NCBI GenBank assembly: GCA_037043015.1
Contig: CM073327.1
Span: 8,786,727-8,850,726 of the forward strand
DNA from: Bryum argenteum
Taxonomy: Eukaryota; Streptophyta; Bryopsida; Bryales; Bryaceae
Direction: 5' to 3'
DNA: 64,000 bases
Part shown: piece by piece, positions 10,941-23,099 of the stretch
How the letters are laid out: the number at the start of each line of letters is the position of its first letter
Position numbering within the stretch: position 1 is the stretch's first letter
Notes under the pieces: model-generated
What the model saw: the letters and a program-made list of their open reading frames with translations, nothing else
The model's database searches: none
Told to the model about the DNA's origin: nothing
Translations under genes and position numbers: made by a program

Positions 10941-12563
10941 TCCTTTTTTTTATCATCCGGGTTGTGATTGGTGTCTCAATCAATCGAATGAAAGAATGGT
11001 GGATGCATGTCGTTTTCTTCGCATTGTCATTTAACACCTAAAGTCGAAAAGAGCCCGAATTGGGTCGTTTGCAGTTTGGTCAGCCCCGTAATTACTATAT
11101 TTAACTCGTACAAAATTGAAACCTTTTGTAGGTTGAAGAGCTTTTCCATAGCTTTCCGAATGGTCATTTCATGCAACTAAATGCCTCATACTTTATGAGA
11201 TATTTATGGTCAAAGTTTGAAAACAATGTATGAAATGTGCCCAAAACTCCCTAAACTGTGACCGTATATGCTCTCGTTTATTCTCAAAATCCGACCAAAA
11301 TAAATAAGATTGCTAGAACTTCAAAAATTCACCAAAAATTGAGATTTCATTTTTTTCAATTTTTGTTTTTTGTACTTGGAAATAAGATTGTAAGGCATGA
11401 TTTCACTGTTTGGATCTTTCTTCCAATTATTCTCTACATGATATTTTTATTACCAAAGAGGGGCCTTTGAAGTTGAATTTCACCATACCTCCATGTGAAA
11501 GTTCAAGCATTTCATTAAGTTTTATAGGTCGCATGAGGGTAAAAATTGCATAGGCACGTTCCTAACTCACTTTAATGGTTGTCATATCAAACAAATTACT
11601 ATTCATTTCATGTCCTACAGGACGAGTTACTATTCATCACATGTACTTGAAAGGTACATTTGATAAATGATAACTCGTCCTATAGGACATGAAATGAATA
11701 GTAATTTGTCCAATATGACAACCATGCTCACTTAGGGACAAGAATTTGAAGAGCCTTAATTCAAATTTACTCTTAAAAGTGGATTTTTGGGTTAAAAAAA
11801 AACACTTCAAACCCATTTTGCAACAAGGGAAAAAAACTTTTTTTCAACTTTGAATGTTATGATCTCACATTTGGTAAGGAATTTGGAACTAAGCTTTGGT
11901 ACACACATACATGCACAAGTTAAGTATAAGATCTTACGGTTCCATACTTAGGATTACGTCAAAAGTTGAAAATTTCATCTTGCATTGAAAGAGGGTGGTT
12001 TTGAGGAGTTATGACAGTTTTGGGGGCTTTCGACTTTAGGGGTTAAAGTGGAGAAAAGGTTTGAGAACTTCTTTGGCCCCACTTGCTGAAGATTTAGCTT
12101 GAGTTGACTCATGGCTTATGGTAGAAGTACCTAAAACCACCACCACCCCCAGTATCAACCTACAGGTCTCCCCATAACTGCACTAGCCTGAACTAGCATT
12201 GTCAGATCACTAAAATCAAACTGACCAATCAAACCATAAAAAAGCTGGTGGTTTTGGGTCAAATCATGAATGGAAATTTGTACAAGCTAGGTGTGACAAT
12301 GGAAAAGTCTACAGATTAGTTTTGGGTCACCAAGTACTTTTGCCTTTGAAATTTTATATTTATTTATGTAATGGGAGTTAAATTTTGAAAAAATTTGCAT
12401 CCTATGAGAAAGTTTCTTTCCTACATGGGAAAAATATACCCCAAAAAGAACCATTCTAAAAAGCCTCAAAAAGCTTAAGTTGGTGGTTTTAGGGCATTCG
12501 ACCTTAAATGCAACTTGACAAATATCAAAGTTCTCATTCTTTGCAAGATGTTTGCCTCATAAA
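10941..12563 (+). repeat. Dispersed repeat segment present only in the left arm
   Basis: In the right arm the flanks join directly near 32740-32760, so about 1.6 kb was inserted here or lost there. Part of it (about 11030-12010) aligns in the same orientation with 27240-28170, sharing landmarks such as 'gggtcgttt', 'ggtcagcc..g.aattac' and 'aagtcatttcatgca'. It contains the word TTTAGGGGTTAA and the foldback element at 11573-11726. No coding frame was recognised. Confidence 0.6.
11573..11726. mobile_element. 154-bp foldback MITE-like element with 7-bp target-site duplication
   Basis: The two halves are near-perfect reverse complements. The ends read TAATGGTTGTCATAT and ATATGACAACCATG, and a stem of about 55 bp includes CATTTCATGTCCTA(c/t)AGGAC. 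It is flanked on both sides by CTCACTT (11566-11572 and 11727-11733). The related repeat copy near 27855 reads straight through as AACTCACTTAGAAACAAG, an empty site. Confidence 0.88.
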
Positions 12564-12714
12564 CTGACAATGAATGAAGAACTTAGCCGCAACTAACATC
12601 AAATGAAGAAGTTAGCCGCAAATGACAGGCTTCTAGATTTTGCAAAATGAAAATCTCTGCGTGAAAATTAGTGCACGTTTTCATTGTTCAGCATATATGA
12701 ATAAGAATACTAAT

Positions 12715-12845
12715 CCCTTGTGAGGTTGGCGTGAATAAAATGCCCGTTCGACCTACCCTTGATGATATGCCTACGGGACATAACAACAATAAGGCAGGAC
12801 TACTAATCCCTCTCAGGGTGGACACTACAACCACAAGTAGTCATT
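12715..12845 (-). repeat. SINE-tail-like repeat fragment
   Basis: Shares ordered blocks (gcccgttcgacctacc, gatgatatgcc, gactactaatccct, gggtggacacta) with 15465-15575, 31710-31820 and 63430-63530, and with the reverse complement of 22440-22615. It lies within the left arm of the inverted repeat. Confidence 0.6.
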
Positions 12846-14670
12846 GTTCAGCAATTACAATGTGTTGTTTAAATCTTCCAGAGTGGCGATTGTATGGGAA
12901 TTTTGCCCATTTTAATACTCCTCGCTCCAGAGATAGCTACTTTTTTGTGTTCTTTTTTATATTCTGCCCTCCAGAACATGGATATATCGTTTAAGTTTAG
13001 TGATTCCAAACAAAAACAAAAGTCCAAGTAGAATGATGTTGAGCCTCCTCCTAAGCATTTTCTTATATTGAAAAATATAAATTCGTGAAGATTTAGATGA
13101 GATCTAAAATATCGGCTCGTAAGAGCATTATATGTTTCATGTATCAATACCCTAAAACAAAAGTTGTGTGTTCTAAAATGCACGCCATAAATTCATACCA
13201 TCTTAAATGAATGTGCAATGTTGGACGAAAAAACAAAATTTGATTTTGGTCCAAATATTTGTCAAAATCAAACTTTATATGAAGAAGTTATGGCGGTAAG
13301 TTCAAATTTTAGCTTATCATCATATGTTGAATTTCATCATTCCGAGCGCTTAGGGGCTTTTGTAAGAGGTTGATGTGGAGTATAGATTGATTGTATTTTA
13401 CCATATAGTCAAAGAATGTTGCCAATTATATCTAATGAGCTTACTAATGAAGAATATCTAGTTCTTCAACTCATGAAAGATGGTAGGGCAACAAAAAGTA
13501 GACTTTTCGGTTGTATAGGCATGGATAATTTCAAAACAAAATGCCCAAGAGTACTTACCTTGTGAAAATATAAATGTTCTCAACAAGCCAACCTGGGCAT
13601 ATAATTTCATATCTTGCATTGTACAATTGAGACCTGAAATCAACGATTATATTACGCATTTACGCAAAATATTTCCCAATCATTTCTTTTGCCGGCAAAA
13701 AAATAGTTGAAGGAAATGAAATGAAAACATGAAATGAACACATGAGTGTTCAAGGATCGAGCTCCTCTTACACATCAATACTACTTAGATCTTATTAAGG
13801 TGGACCACTCAACAATGGTGCAAAGCATAGTATACATTTTATCTTGAGTCGAGCTAAATTGTACTCACAAATTGGGTCTTCACTGAAACTCGACAAAATT
13901 ACAAATCATTGAAATATTCAAATGGTCATAACTTACTCAAATTATGTCCAATTTGGGCATATGAAGAATTTTTTGACATCTACTCTTTCTATATATGTCA
14001 AAAAACACCTCGTATGCCCAATTTGGGTAAAATTTGAGCAAGTTATGGTCATTTGAAATACTGTAAATTGGTAGTTCTGTTTTGTTTTAGTGAAATACCC
14101 AATGTGTGGGTACAATTTAGTTCGACTCAAGCAAAGCAGTCATTAAATTGGTAGGTTGGAAATTTCCCATAATATCAAATATGGTATTTACACCACAATT
14201 GTGGTGAGAGCAATTAATTGTGAGTGTCATTTTAGTGCATGCTTGGGCAAAGTAAGTGAAGATGGAGTAAAATCATTATTTCTGAACTCCTAGCTTCTGT
14301 ATGTGACAAATGTTTGAAGCTAAGCTCATGATTGTTTCAAGAAGGTGCCCTGAAATGACACCCTAAAATCTCTAACTTTGAGTACATGGAGAATCAAAAT
14401 TCAAGACTGTTGTGAGCAAGGAGAAACATGAAGCAATATATATAACTGGTATTGAAAGATCTTACAGAACCTGTATATGGTTCACATATATATACCCCAG
14501 TTAGGGCAGTAATTTTAGATACTTTTACTTTAGACTTTTACTTAACTTGAACTAACCGGAGAGTAAGATCTGCTAAAAGGTTCTAGAAGGTTCCGAGGTC
14601 GCTCATCACAACAACAACCATTGTGTACTGTCCATCTAGGTGATGAACTCTAGTGAGTATCTTAGCCATT

Positions 14671-16380
14671 ATTGAGTATCTTATTGTAATCTTTTACAAA
14701 AAATAATAATTTAATGCCCTTCCAAATGGCCCCATAAAAAAAATTAAGTTTCTTGGCACCAGGTGTCAAGTCTAATGCTGATGTGGCAGTCCATGTCAGA
14801 CCCGGAGTTGTTGAAAACGCAATAAGTCACACCATTTGTAAAGTCATGCTTTTGGCTGCGATCATTTTTTCTGATGCTGCCTTCAAACAAAAGCATATTC
14901 TATTCAATCAAGTGAAAGTAGAATATTGTACGTTCCGTGCTGGGCACAAAAATTCATGTTCTAGAATAACTTTATGAATATCATAGGTGGAAAAGGAAAG
15001 AATCTAAGAAATATATGTGCAAACTTGGAAGTCGGCCCAAACAATGTCCTCTTCTTAGAAACAAATGAATCGCTTTTTTAAAAAGTCGTGTTGTCTGTGC
15101 GACACAAAGAAGAATCCTCTATGATTGAACATTACATTGCAAAAGCTTCATGGTTGTAGTATTGTACAAACTAGTATTAGGTTCAGGTGATTGTATTAAA
15201 TACATATATCTTCTACATTGTCAACAGATTTGATGTCTTACAAAGAAGCTTTCAGTTGGGTATTGAATCTTCTACATCTAAAAATACATGTAGAAAATAG
15301 CAACAAATTCAAATGAATAAAAATCGCGAATGCAAAATGATTACCTCACTACCAAGACATTCTACCGAAACATGGTGCATTGGATCCATATTTTGAATCA
15401 CCCTTGCCATACTATATCGCAATGACTTTTTAAACATCAAAATAGAAGAACAAAAGAACTCAAACCCTACGTGAGGCCGGCATGAACAGAGTGTCCGTTC
15501 GACTCATCCTTGACTGCATGCCCGGAGGTCACCCAATATCAATGGGAGGACCACTACCTCCTCTAGAGGAAGACATAGTGGAAGAATACATATGCATAGA
15601 AGCTACTTCTTGAGACAGAACTTCTTTTTTAGTTGTGAAACTTAAAACCAGAAGAACAAGGGCAAGTCAAACACAAAGACTTAGTCAAATTCGTTCTACT
15701 AAGACATTTTCACAAAAAAGACTTCAAACTTTCACCACTTCCCTTAAAGTTCTACTATTCCAAGAGACTAAAAAAACACATTCGTCTCAAGCAGAGAATC
15801 ATTTTCTTGTATCACACAAAACATAAAGCTCCATATCAAAGTTCCAATCATACTTCCAAAGGGGCAATGTGCCACTTTTTGTTGCTTACAAAGCAAAACA
15901 CGTACCTAGAGCCTTAGCTATGTCACAACTAAATAGGTAGCAACCACCCTACCACTTTGAAGGAGTAAGTACTCTTAAGCTTATACATAAGTATTATATC
16001 TTTTTGTTGTTGTTTTCTTGGAAGAATGGGTCAAAAATTTATTGAATCATTGAATTCTACAGGGAACCTGGCATATCAAACACTCTCTGACTGACAATCC
16101 ATTGCTGGCTGGCTCTTGAATTATAAAAAAGGTAGATACTTTGATTGCCACCACCAGTTTTTAATGGTGGAAGCTCCACATTCTCTCCAAAAAGAGTGCT
16201 TATTGTGTGCCGATTGAAGTCAATAACAATCATCCGATCGATCGAAGATACTCGAAGAGCCAGTTTTAATTCTTCAGGTGCTTGATTTGCCTGCTGCTTC
16301 ACTGTAAGTAAGTAACTGTACACAGGTCCATCATCTTCTTCTTTTTATCCTTCGATCAATCTTCTCAAATTTTGGTGCAC
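14671..16380. other. Spacer DNA with a SINE-tail fragment
   Basis: AT-rich sequence just inside the left arm. 15465-15575 is another copy of the repeat described at 12715-12845. A short minus-strand frame at 16057-16323 could not be matched to any family and has no coding support. Nothing else is recognised. Confidence 0.5.
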
Positions 16381-17300
16381 ATCGCAACTTCCTCATCTGT
16401 AAAACTCAAAAGCCAGGAACCAAAAGAAGAAATGTGAGAGTTTTGCGACTGAAAGAAGTTCTGCAGGAGTTGAGAGAAAGAAAAATTGTTGATTTTAGGA
16501 AGAACTCGGAATTCAATCGTGAATTGTGCAGAATTACAGAATTGGAAACGATGAGAAAAGGCTTCTGGGTAGTCAATCATGGATTGTTCTATCTTAGAAA
16601 AAACTGCTAGAATGTGTCAGCCATGCATACAACACACCGCAAGAAATGGGCTACTCCTAAGACTGAAAACCGATCAATCTACAGGAGTTACGAACTTGGA
16701 AATATTGTTAATGAAGAAGGAAATGTTCAGAAACTAGTTGAGAAGTCGAGCATGAATTGTTCATGTTACGAAATTGCTTTCTGTCAACCATGAACACACA
16801 CACACACCAAGCAATCCTGGGCAAGCTGAGTCTTGCGACTTAAAAAACTGTTACTTTCTAGGAGTTGGAAGTTACTTCAACGAAGGGAATTCAAAACTAA
16901 CCGTCGATTGCTCATGTTACAGAAATCATTTTCAGCCACAACAAAGATGAAAGTTCGAGGCTGAAATGAGTTACTTATCAGGAATTGGCAATCAGGAAAA
17001 GTCCCCAAAAAAGATAAAATTGTCCATGATTGTCACAAAATTGCTTCAGGTGAGCCATGGACACACACACACACACGCACATGCCAGAAAGAATGATTGA
17101 GCAATCCCAAGACGAGAATTTTGACACTGAAGTAAGATTGTACTACTTAGGAGTTCTCTTGAAACTACTTAATTTGAGAATCGTCAACAAAGGGATTTGT
17201 GAAGCCAATCGTGATCTGTTCATGTTTGTACAGATTTCTGCTTCTTAACTCACACACCATAAGAAAACTTTACCACAACCAACTCCCTCCGAGATCAAAA
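16380..17300. repeat. Degenerate tandem array downstream of the fasciclin gene
   Basis: Decayed copies of one unit recur near 16597, 16768, 16919, 17036 and 17230. Each has a variant of 'aaattgctttc..cagccatg' followed by a CA-rich tract (for example cacacacacacac at 16796 and 17058) and an 'aggagtt.gaacttgg' block. Spacing is about 120-195 bp. Confidence 0.6.
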
Positions 17301-17472
17301 TACGTCTGTACTAACTATCGTTTACTAAAAGGGAATCCAACCTGTGCAGAAGTCTTCACAAACTTGCATTGAATGTCAAGACTCTAATGAATTACTGTTC
17401 ATCGAGCAAATGTTGTTGTTGCTGTGAATGGATGGGAGAGAAAGGGAAGCTGACCTAGTGAGTAACGGCCGA

Positions 17473-18705
17473 TTACGGAGGAGGAGTGAGCACTCTGCTG
17501 ATGCCTTGAATGGAGATATGGCCATCGACATAGATATCATGGTCGAAGATGTGAGCGGCATCCTCGCCATCGCCGAACTTGACAGTCCCATCCGACTCCG
17601 ATGCAACCACTTTATGAGGATGCCGAAGCGTGCTATACGACTGCTTGCCGAGCCGTTTCACAGCGTTATACATGCTCTCCTCGGTCTGATACTCCGACAA
17701 GAAATGGTAATAAAGCAACGGTTCCATGGGCATGTTGAGCTGCTCCGTAGTGAGCTTCAGCATAGCCTCATCGTTGGGCGCGAGGATAGTAAGCTTGTAG
17801 CCCATGCGAGCCAGTTTGCCGAGCTCCATGCCCAACGTGGTGGCGTTCACCAACAACTCCGCCATGTCGTTGTATCCCCCGTAGTTTGAGAGAGCAGTCA
17901 CAAATTGAAGCGTCTCGTCGCCGTCGTCCCACAAGTACTCTGCTGTTCCCGGGCCTGGCGCTGGGGCTATCGATGGACCCATCGAAGGTCCGCGCGATAC
18001 CGGGGCCTGTACCGGGGCCGCTACCACAGGCGCGCTCACAACCTTCTTCATCCTCACCACAGGCGCCGCTCGCTCCAACATGTTCCTCGCCTTCTTCGGG
18101 GTCCCCCGTTTCGGAGATCCGTGCGGTTTCAAACTTGAGCGACCATTCCTCTTCCACTCATCGAATGCCGATAAGACTGTGCTCGGAAGGAGGAACCCAT
18201 CGAGCCCATGGACAATGCCGTCCTTGCGGACGATAGAGTTCGGGGAGAACACTCGCGATGTAGAAACGTACCGTTTGAGGCCATAGCTTTGAAGCGTGAG
18301 CCTCTCGTTAGGCAACAAGGTCGAGATCGTCCTGTTATTAAAGTCTGCGCCTTCAACGCGCCCGGGGATAACGTGATACCGAAGAACAGACCTGAGCGAC
18401 TCCTCGTGACCAGGTTGCATCAGGAAACGCCGAAGCTCGCTGTCAACCTGAAGCTCCAGGAAACTGTTTTTGGGTGCGAAGATGGTGATACTCCCCCGAT
18501 GAAGAACTTCACGTTCGAGCTCCGACAACATGTCCACCTTGTCGAAGTACAGAACAAGCTCCGAGTACTGCGAGTCTAGAAGCGCCTGCAGGATGCTGCC
18601 TGTCCCGAGCCGAACCTCCCGTAATCCCAGAAACTGCTCGGCGCCAGGTCTTGCTGCATCGACCACCGCGAGCAGGAGCAAGAGCGGGAGCCATCGCCAG
18701 TCCAT
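17473..18705 (-). CDS. FLA: Fasciclin-like arabinogalactan protein, two FAS1 domains, no GPI signal (FLA15-18 type)
   Basis: Intronless frame of 410 codons plus stop. The frame is open 64 codons further upstream, but the Met at 18705 begins a textbook signal peptide (MDWRWLPLLLLLAVVDA), so that start is preferred. FAS1 domain 1 spans about residues 30-170, with H1-like ITIFAPKNSF, the Tyr-His motif in RYHVIPGR and H2-like IVHGLDGFLLP. A Pro/Ala/Ser-rich arabinogalactan stretch (about 200-250, with APAPGPG) follows. FAS1 domain 2 (about 255-405) carries TILAPNDEA, YYHFLSEYQTEESMYN and a TVKFG..D..HIFDHDIYVDG block. This order and these motifs match the Arabidopsis FLA15-18 subgroup, secreted proteins of the cell surface and wall. 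The protein ends TPPP with no hydrophobic tail, so no GPI anchor is expected. It sits in the spacer of the inverted repeat. Confidence 0.92.
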   Translation of the reverse strand: MDWRWLPLLLLLAVVDAARPGAEQFLGLREVRLGTGSILQALLDSQYSELVLYFDKVDMLSELEREVLHRGSITIFAPKNSFLELQVDSELRRFLMQPGHEESLRSVLRYHVIPGRVEGADFNNRTISTLLPNERLTLQSYGLKRYVSTSRVFSPNSIVRKDGIVHGLDGFLLPSTVLSAFDEWKRNGRSSLKPHGSPKRGTPKKARNMLERAAPVVRMKKVVSAPVVAAPVQAPVSRGPSMGPSIAPAPGPGTAEYLWDDGDETLQFVTALSNYGGYNDMAELLVNATTLGMELGKLARMGYKLTILAPNDEAMLKLTTEQLNMPMEPLLYYHFLSEYQTEESMYNAVKRLGKQSYSTLRHPHKVVASESDGTVKFGDGEDAAHIFDHDIYVDGHISIQGISRVLTPPP

Positions 18706-21700
18706 AGCTACAGCAGCAGCATTGGCAGCAACATACAGCGAGAAGTGAGCTTGATACAAGTCGTCGTCTTGGCTTGTGGCCCACCCAAGTGTGACTGATT
18801 GTGGAGCATGCGATGGCGGAGCATGGCTCGAAGAGGGCCGGGGAAGTTCGTGTGAGCGGAAGGGCGCTAGTGAAAGCAAGCTAGTGAGCTCACTCACTCA
18901 CTCACTAGCTATGATAGTGGGGCCTGCAAATCATTCACCTACTCAATGCGAGGCTCTCAGTCTAAAGGGGAAAGGAGGGCCAGCTCCTCTGTGTTGGTGT
19001 TTTCTTATAATGCAGCTTTTTGCTCTTCTCTGTTTCTCGCTGGGCTGGCTGTACGTTGCCTTTGGTGCCTCCCTTCCACTGTGAGCGTTGAATGATCTTC
19101 GCTTGCAAGCCTTCTACCTTCGTTCGTTCGTTCGTGCAGGGCTGGCCCCCTGCGCCTGGACTGGCAGGCTGGCTTTCATGTTGTCGCTGACGGTGATGAA
19201 TGCGGGTATTAAACCAGGTATCTACCCGGGTATGTTCCTCGTGTCGTTGGTCGCCTTGCATTCATTTCTTTTCTTCATGTACCAGAAGCATCTCCTTCTG
19301 CTGAGTTTAATTAGTGTCCCACCACAAATAGTGTTTATTTTGCTGTAAGAAGTTATGAAAAGCTTTTAAAAATATATCTTTAGTATGATTCGAGTTTTTT
19401 TTTGTGTGAAATTATTCTTGATGTGTTAACGTACTTAAAAATTGACATTATAGATGAAGGGTTTGATCTTTGAATATCCACAACTTCTTTATTCGAAGTT
19501 TGTTTTCGATGAAAATTTGTTATCTAGGTAAGTTTGTGTGATAAACATACAAACCCTCCAAGGATGGTGTAAATCTATGGCAATAATTTTAGTGAAGGCA
19601 ACTTTTGATTTAAGATTTTCAAACATGGGGCATGTATTACTACTTTCATCCAATTACTATATGTGAAGTCCAAATTAGTTTCTCATCATTTTGACCAAAT
19701 AAAGTATAATGTTAAGATGGATCGTGACAAACTTTTAATAAATATAACTGCGTAAGTTATTGGATTTGCGATAATATCATTATTGAAAATAATAAAAAGA
19801 ATACACGGTTTTTGAGGAGCTATATCTCTGTCATCCATTATTTGGATTTCAACTTTATTTATGAGGTTGAATTCCAACTCAAGTTTAGTTCTTCTGGTAG
19901 GAAACTTAACTCATTTCAAGATATTTTGAAGACATGGCATTTCAGTGCAAGGAATTTAGTTTTAGATTAATTTTCTCTTGTAAAATTTGGGGGAGGATTC
20001 ACCACTCCGAGGCTATTCATTGCTACAAGAATGTTTTTGTTGATTTTTTTTTTTTTTTTTTTTACACAAAATTGTTTTATGAAATAAAACAACTTTGAAA
20101 AAAGATCCAACTTCTTCTATACTTAACTCCAAATCAAGTTCATGGGATGTCACGATGAATCCAACTTCATCTAAACGGAGATGCCTTCACCACACTATAT
20201 TTTAAATCAATAATTTTTGTATGAGACTATGAAAAAAAACCACCATGTTGTGACGTGCAATGAAACTCCTTAAACTTCTATTAAGGGATCAAGGCATGTC
20301 CTACAAACACTTTTATAGAAAATAATTCTTCAAAATGAAGCAAATGGAGCAAAAGAGTGAAAGGTGCCATCTTTATGTCTGTATGAATATCATAGATCCA
20401 CAAGCCTCATACATTGTAAAGTACATATTTAAACCATACGCACATGTATTATATCCACTTTCGTTTGCGTGTAAAAATAAATAAACAAAAAAATCTTACT
20501 TAACCCCTAAAGATCCATGATACAAAATTGTCAAAATTATTAAAAAGAACCTTCTTCTACTTCAGGTCCCAAAGAAACTCAATTCACGAAATAATTAGAA
20601 GATCCAACCGTAGGACTTAACCCAAGTGATTTCGTCAAAACGGAGTTTGGATGAAGAAGTTATGGCTCTTCAAAGTTTCTGCCCTTCATCCAAAATGTCG
20701 TTTTTCGACATTAGGGACGTTTAGGGGTTAAAGTTAACTTAACCCATTAATCAAATGTCAAATTTGAACCGTTTTTTTTTTCTCCGATTTTGAGATTATA
20801 ATGGTCAAAGCCGGCTGTATTCTTTCCTTGCAAAAATCCCAAAAAGTCCATTTGGCTTTCTTGGATCTTTAGGGGTTAAGCACATTGTGCGCATATTCAA
20901 CATGGCAATTTTTTGATACCTAAGTATGACCTTACCATAAGAAATAACATATTCTAGTAACTTAGAGTTAAATTCCAAAAATCATTGGCAACGAATAAAT
21001 GAAGTGTGAACAATTGCAGTTTCTTTCACTCCAGCAAGCAATCTGCAAAAATAAATGGGTCCGCTTTGTCAAAGGAGCATATATCATGGTGGTACTGCAC
21101 ATTTATTTTTTTGAGGCCACCAGAAAGTAGTGTTGTTCACGACAAAAATAAACATTTAAAATGCTGTTAGTTTTTCTGAAGTTTGACATTTAGTGCCAAA
21201 AAAACAATAGTGCATCAAGTATGTTAGTGTTGGAATAAGTGTTGGATGAGGTAGGGTGCTCAATAATGGCTCAAATTTCAGCATGGGAAATCTCTAGAGT
21301 GGAAGTATATATTTTGTGTTGTGGCAAAGTAATTGTAAGGTTAGTCCAAGTGGATTCATTGATTTTGGACTCTTCTACAATTTGCTATGAATTTCAGAAG
21401 GTGAACTCATAGATGTTTCTAAGATGATGCCCTTATTTGGCACCCTATAATGTTTGTATTGAGTATATGGTACAATTGGGTGAGGAAGTTGTTTGTACCT
21501 GTGGTTGAAGAAGCCTAGGGCTCCAATAATGATTTTAGAGCACTCTCCCTTAAAACATTCAACTTGCAGTTATCGTGTATTCGGATAGGAATATAAATCA
21601 ATAGCAGGTTGATTTATATCTTTGTTACAAGAATAATACCATTTAATTGTAATGGATTCTACCTTCTCTTTGATGAATCTTTAAACATGAAATCTCTTGG

Positions 21701-22191
21701 TGAGTGAGAATGATTGGTCCAACTTCATACCATTTAATAAAGCAATGAATAGATGATTGTCTTTTATGAACACTTGCAATAGAGAACTAGTTGGCAATTT
21801 TGTTATAGTGAAGGTGTTCCAAGCTTATCAAACAAAATTGGATGTTTTATGTCAATTCCTCATTTTTTTTCAGCACACTAATGTAATAAAGCTTAAAATG
21901 CGGTATTTTGTTTTTCTCACTCTAATCACTTTTGGTATTATGGAGTTTGGTGTAAACTTTTGATAGGATTTTGTTTATTTCTCTTTATGTAGCTTTCAAT
22001 TTTAGCTTCTAGGTAACTTCAAATGTTGCTATATGAAAGACTCAATGATTGATTTTGCTTGTGAGATTATATTACCTCTTTATCTTCTAATACATTCTTT
22101 AGGTATATGTAGTCCTATTAATAAATTTATAAGTAGGTCAAGACAATTAATTAGCATCTTATTCATACTAAATAATGAATCAACATTAGGC

Positions 22192-22192
<1 letters not shown>
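18706..22192. other. Promoter side of the fasciclin gene and gene-free AT-rich DNA
   Basis: The first 400 bp contain a (TCAC)n tract near 18890-18910 and probably the FLA promoter. From 19.3 to 22.2 kb no gene is recognised. A poly-T run lies at about 20047-20063. The word TTTAGGGGTTAA or its complement recurs near 20500, 20727 and 20870. Confidence 0.5.

Positions 22193-22238
<46 letters not shown>
22193..22238. repeat. (GATA)n microsatellite
   Basis: About eleven uninterrupted GATA units followed by aaactccggtcc. The same GATA-plus-AACTCCGGTCC arrangement recurs at about 31684-31715, so the tract belongs to a dispersed repeat. Confidence 0.9.
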
Positions 22239-22269
22239 AACTCCGGTCCCTTTCTAAGGGATAACATTA

Positions 22270-22615
22270 GGCACCACAAGTATTGGCTTGGTGGTTAAGG
22301 CATGGCCCCCAATAAGGAGGTCCTCGGTTCTGCTCTCCATGTCGGCATGGTGCTCACGACCATAGTCCATTTAACTATGGTAGGGAGTTCTTGTATTTCG
22401 TTTTATAGGCACCTCAAAGCCCTTTGGAGGGAAATCATATCATGTATTTCTCAAGCACTAGTGGCTAGGTAGGAAATAACATAGTGTTCACCCGGAGACG
22501 GGTTAGTAGTCCAGCCATTGGTGTGATGACCTCGGGGCATACATCCAAGAATAGGTCGAACGTACACTCTATTGACACGGGCCTCTAAATACGTTGGAGT
22601 TCCTCTTCTTCTTAA
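22270..22615 (+). mobile_element. SINE-like element with a tRNA-like head
   Basis: An A-box-like stretch (tggcttggtggttaagg, 22284-22300) and a B-box-like stretch (ggttctgctc, 22326-22335) are spaced as in a polymerase III promoter. They are followed by a body shared with other copies and a tail ending in cttcttctt. The head recurs reversed at 31870-32045, where the B box reads GGGTTCTATTCCCC. No clear target-site duplication was found. Confidence 0.6.
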
Positions 22616-23099
22616 TCAACATCTTATCAACTCAGGGAAGAAAATAAACCACACATTTTATATAATTTCTTCCTTGAATCCCTTGCCGTACAAGAGTATG
22701 CCTAAATTCATCCCAATTTGAAGCCACAACTACCTCCATATTCAAATTAGTAATGCACTCAAAATGTCACGGTGCTATTACAGAATTATGCTAGAAGAGG
22801 AAGAGCGCGATTAGAGAGGGAAGCATTAATCCTTCGAAATCCTAGATTTGAGGAAATTAACCATCCCCGAATGTTTCAGCAACCACATTGCTTCATTCTC
22901 GAGTTGCTTCGAAGCTTTCGAGCTCAGTTGGATTCCTCGGAAGCGGACGCTTACATCTATTTGGAGTAGACTGAAATCTACCATTTCAATCTGGTGAGAT
23001 GAATTAATCTTTGTGCCTTTAAGAGGTGTTAGGGTTGATTGGAGATTGATTGAGCTCACACTAATTGTTGTCATAGATCGCAATTTGTATAGAGTCAGA

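Larger units (their letters stand above)
6384..14670 (+). repeat. Left arm of a large imperfect inverted repeat
   Basis: Pairs in reverse complement with 30020-37417. It covers the last part of AK-HSDH exon 17, exon 18, the membrane-protein gene at 8035-9390 and its flanks, and non-coding DNA to about 14.67 kb. Matching anchors: 6384-6438 with 37363-37417; 8035-9390 with 34489-35841; 12545-12690 with 32640-32740; 14220-14390 with 30090-30260; 14620-14665 with 30025-30060. About 1.6 kb (10941-12563) is present only in this arm. Confidence 0.9.

Noticed and set aside
11573..11726. miRNA precursor instead of a transposable element
   Set aside because: The flanking CTCACTT duplication and the empty paralogous site show insertion. 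A later small-RNA role is not excluded.
16057..16580. Short minus-strand frames 16057-16323 and 16365-16580 as a small gene
   Set aside because: No recognisable domain, no convincing join between them, and the region grades into a decayed tandem array.
17768..18236. Several long alternative frames overlapping the fasciclin gene
   Set aside because: They are shadows of a GC-rich coding sequence; only the FAS1 frame has domains and a signal peptide.
18706..18897. N-terminal extension of the fasciclin protein by 64 codons
   Set aside because: The extension is hydrophilic and would bury the signal peptide that begins at 18705.
20700..20900. Interstitial telomeric repeat (plant TTTAGGG)
   Set aside because: The TTTAGGG words are single and scattered, always as TTTAGGGGTTAA, never in tandem.
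22284..22340. True tRNA gene
   Set aside because: Box-like motifs are present but no cloverleaf with paired acceptor stem could be drawn, and the sequence is repeated with a SINE-like body.
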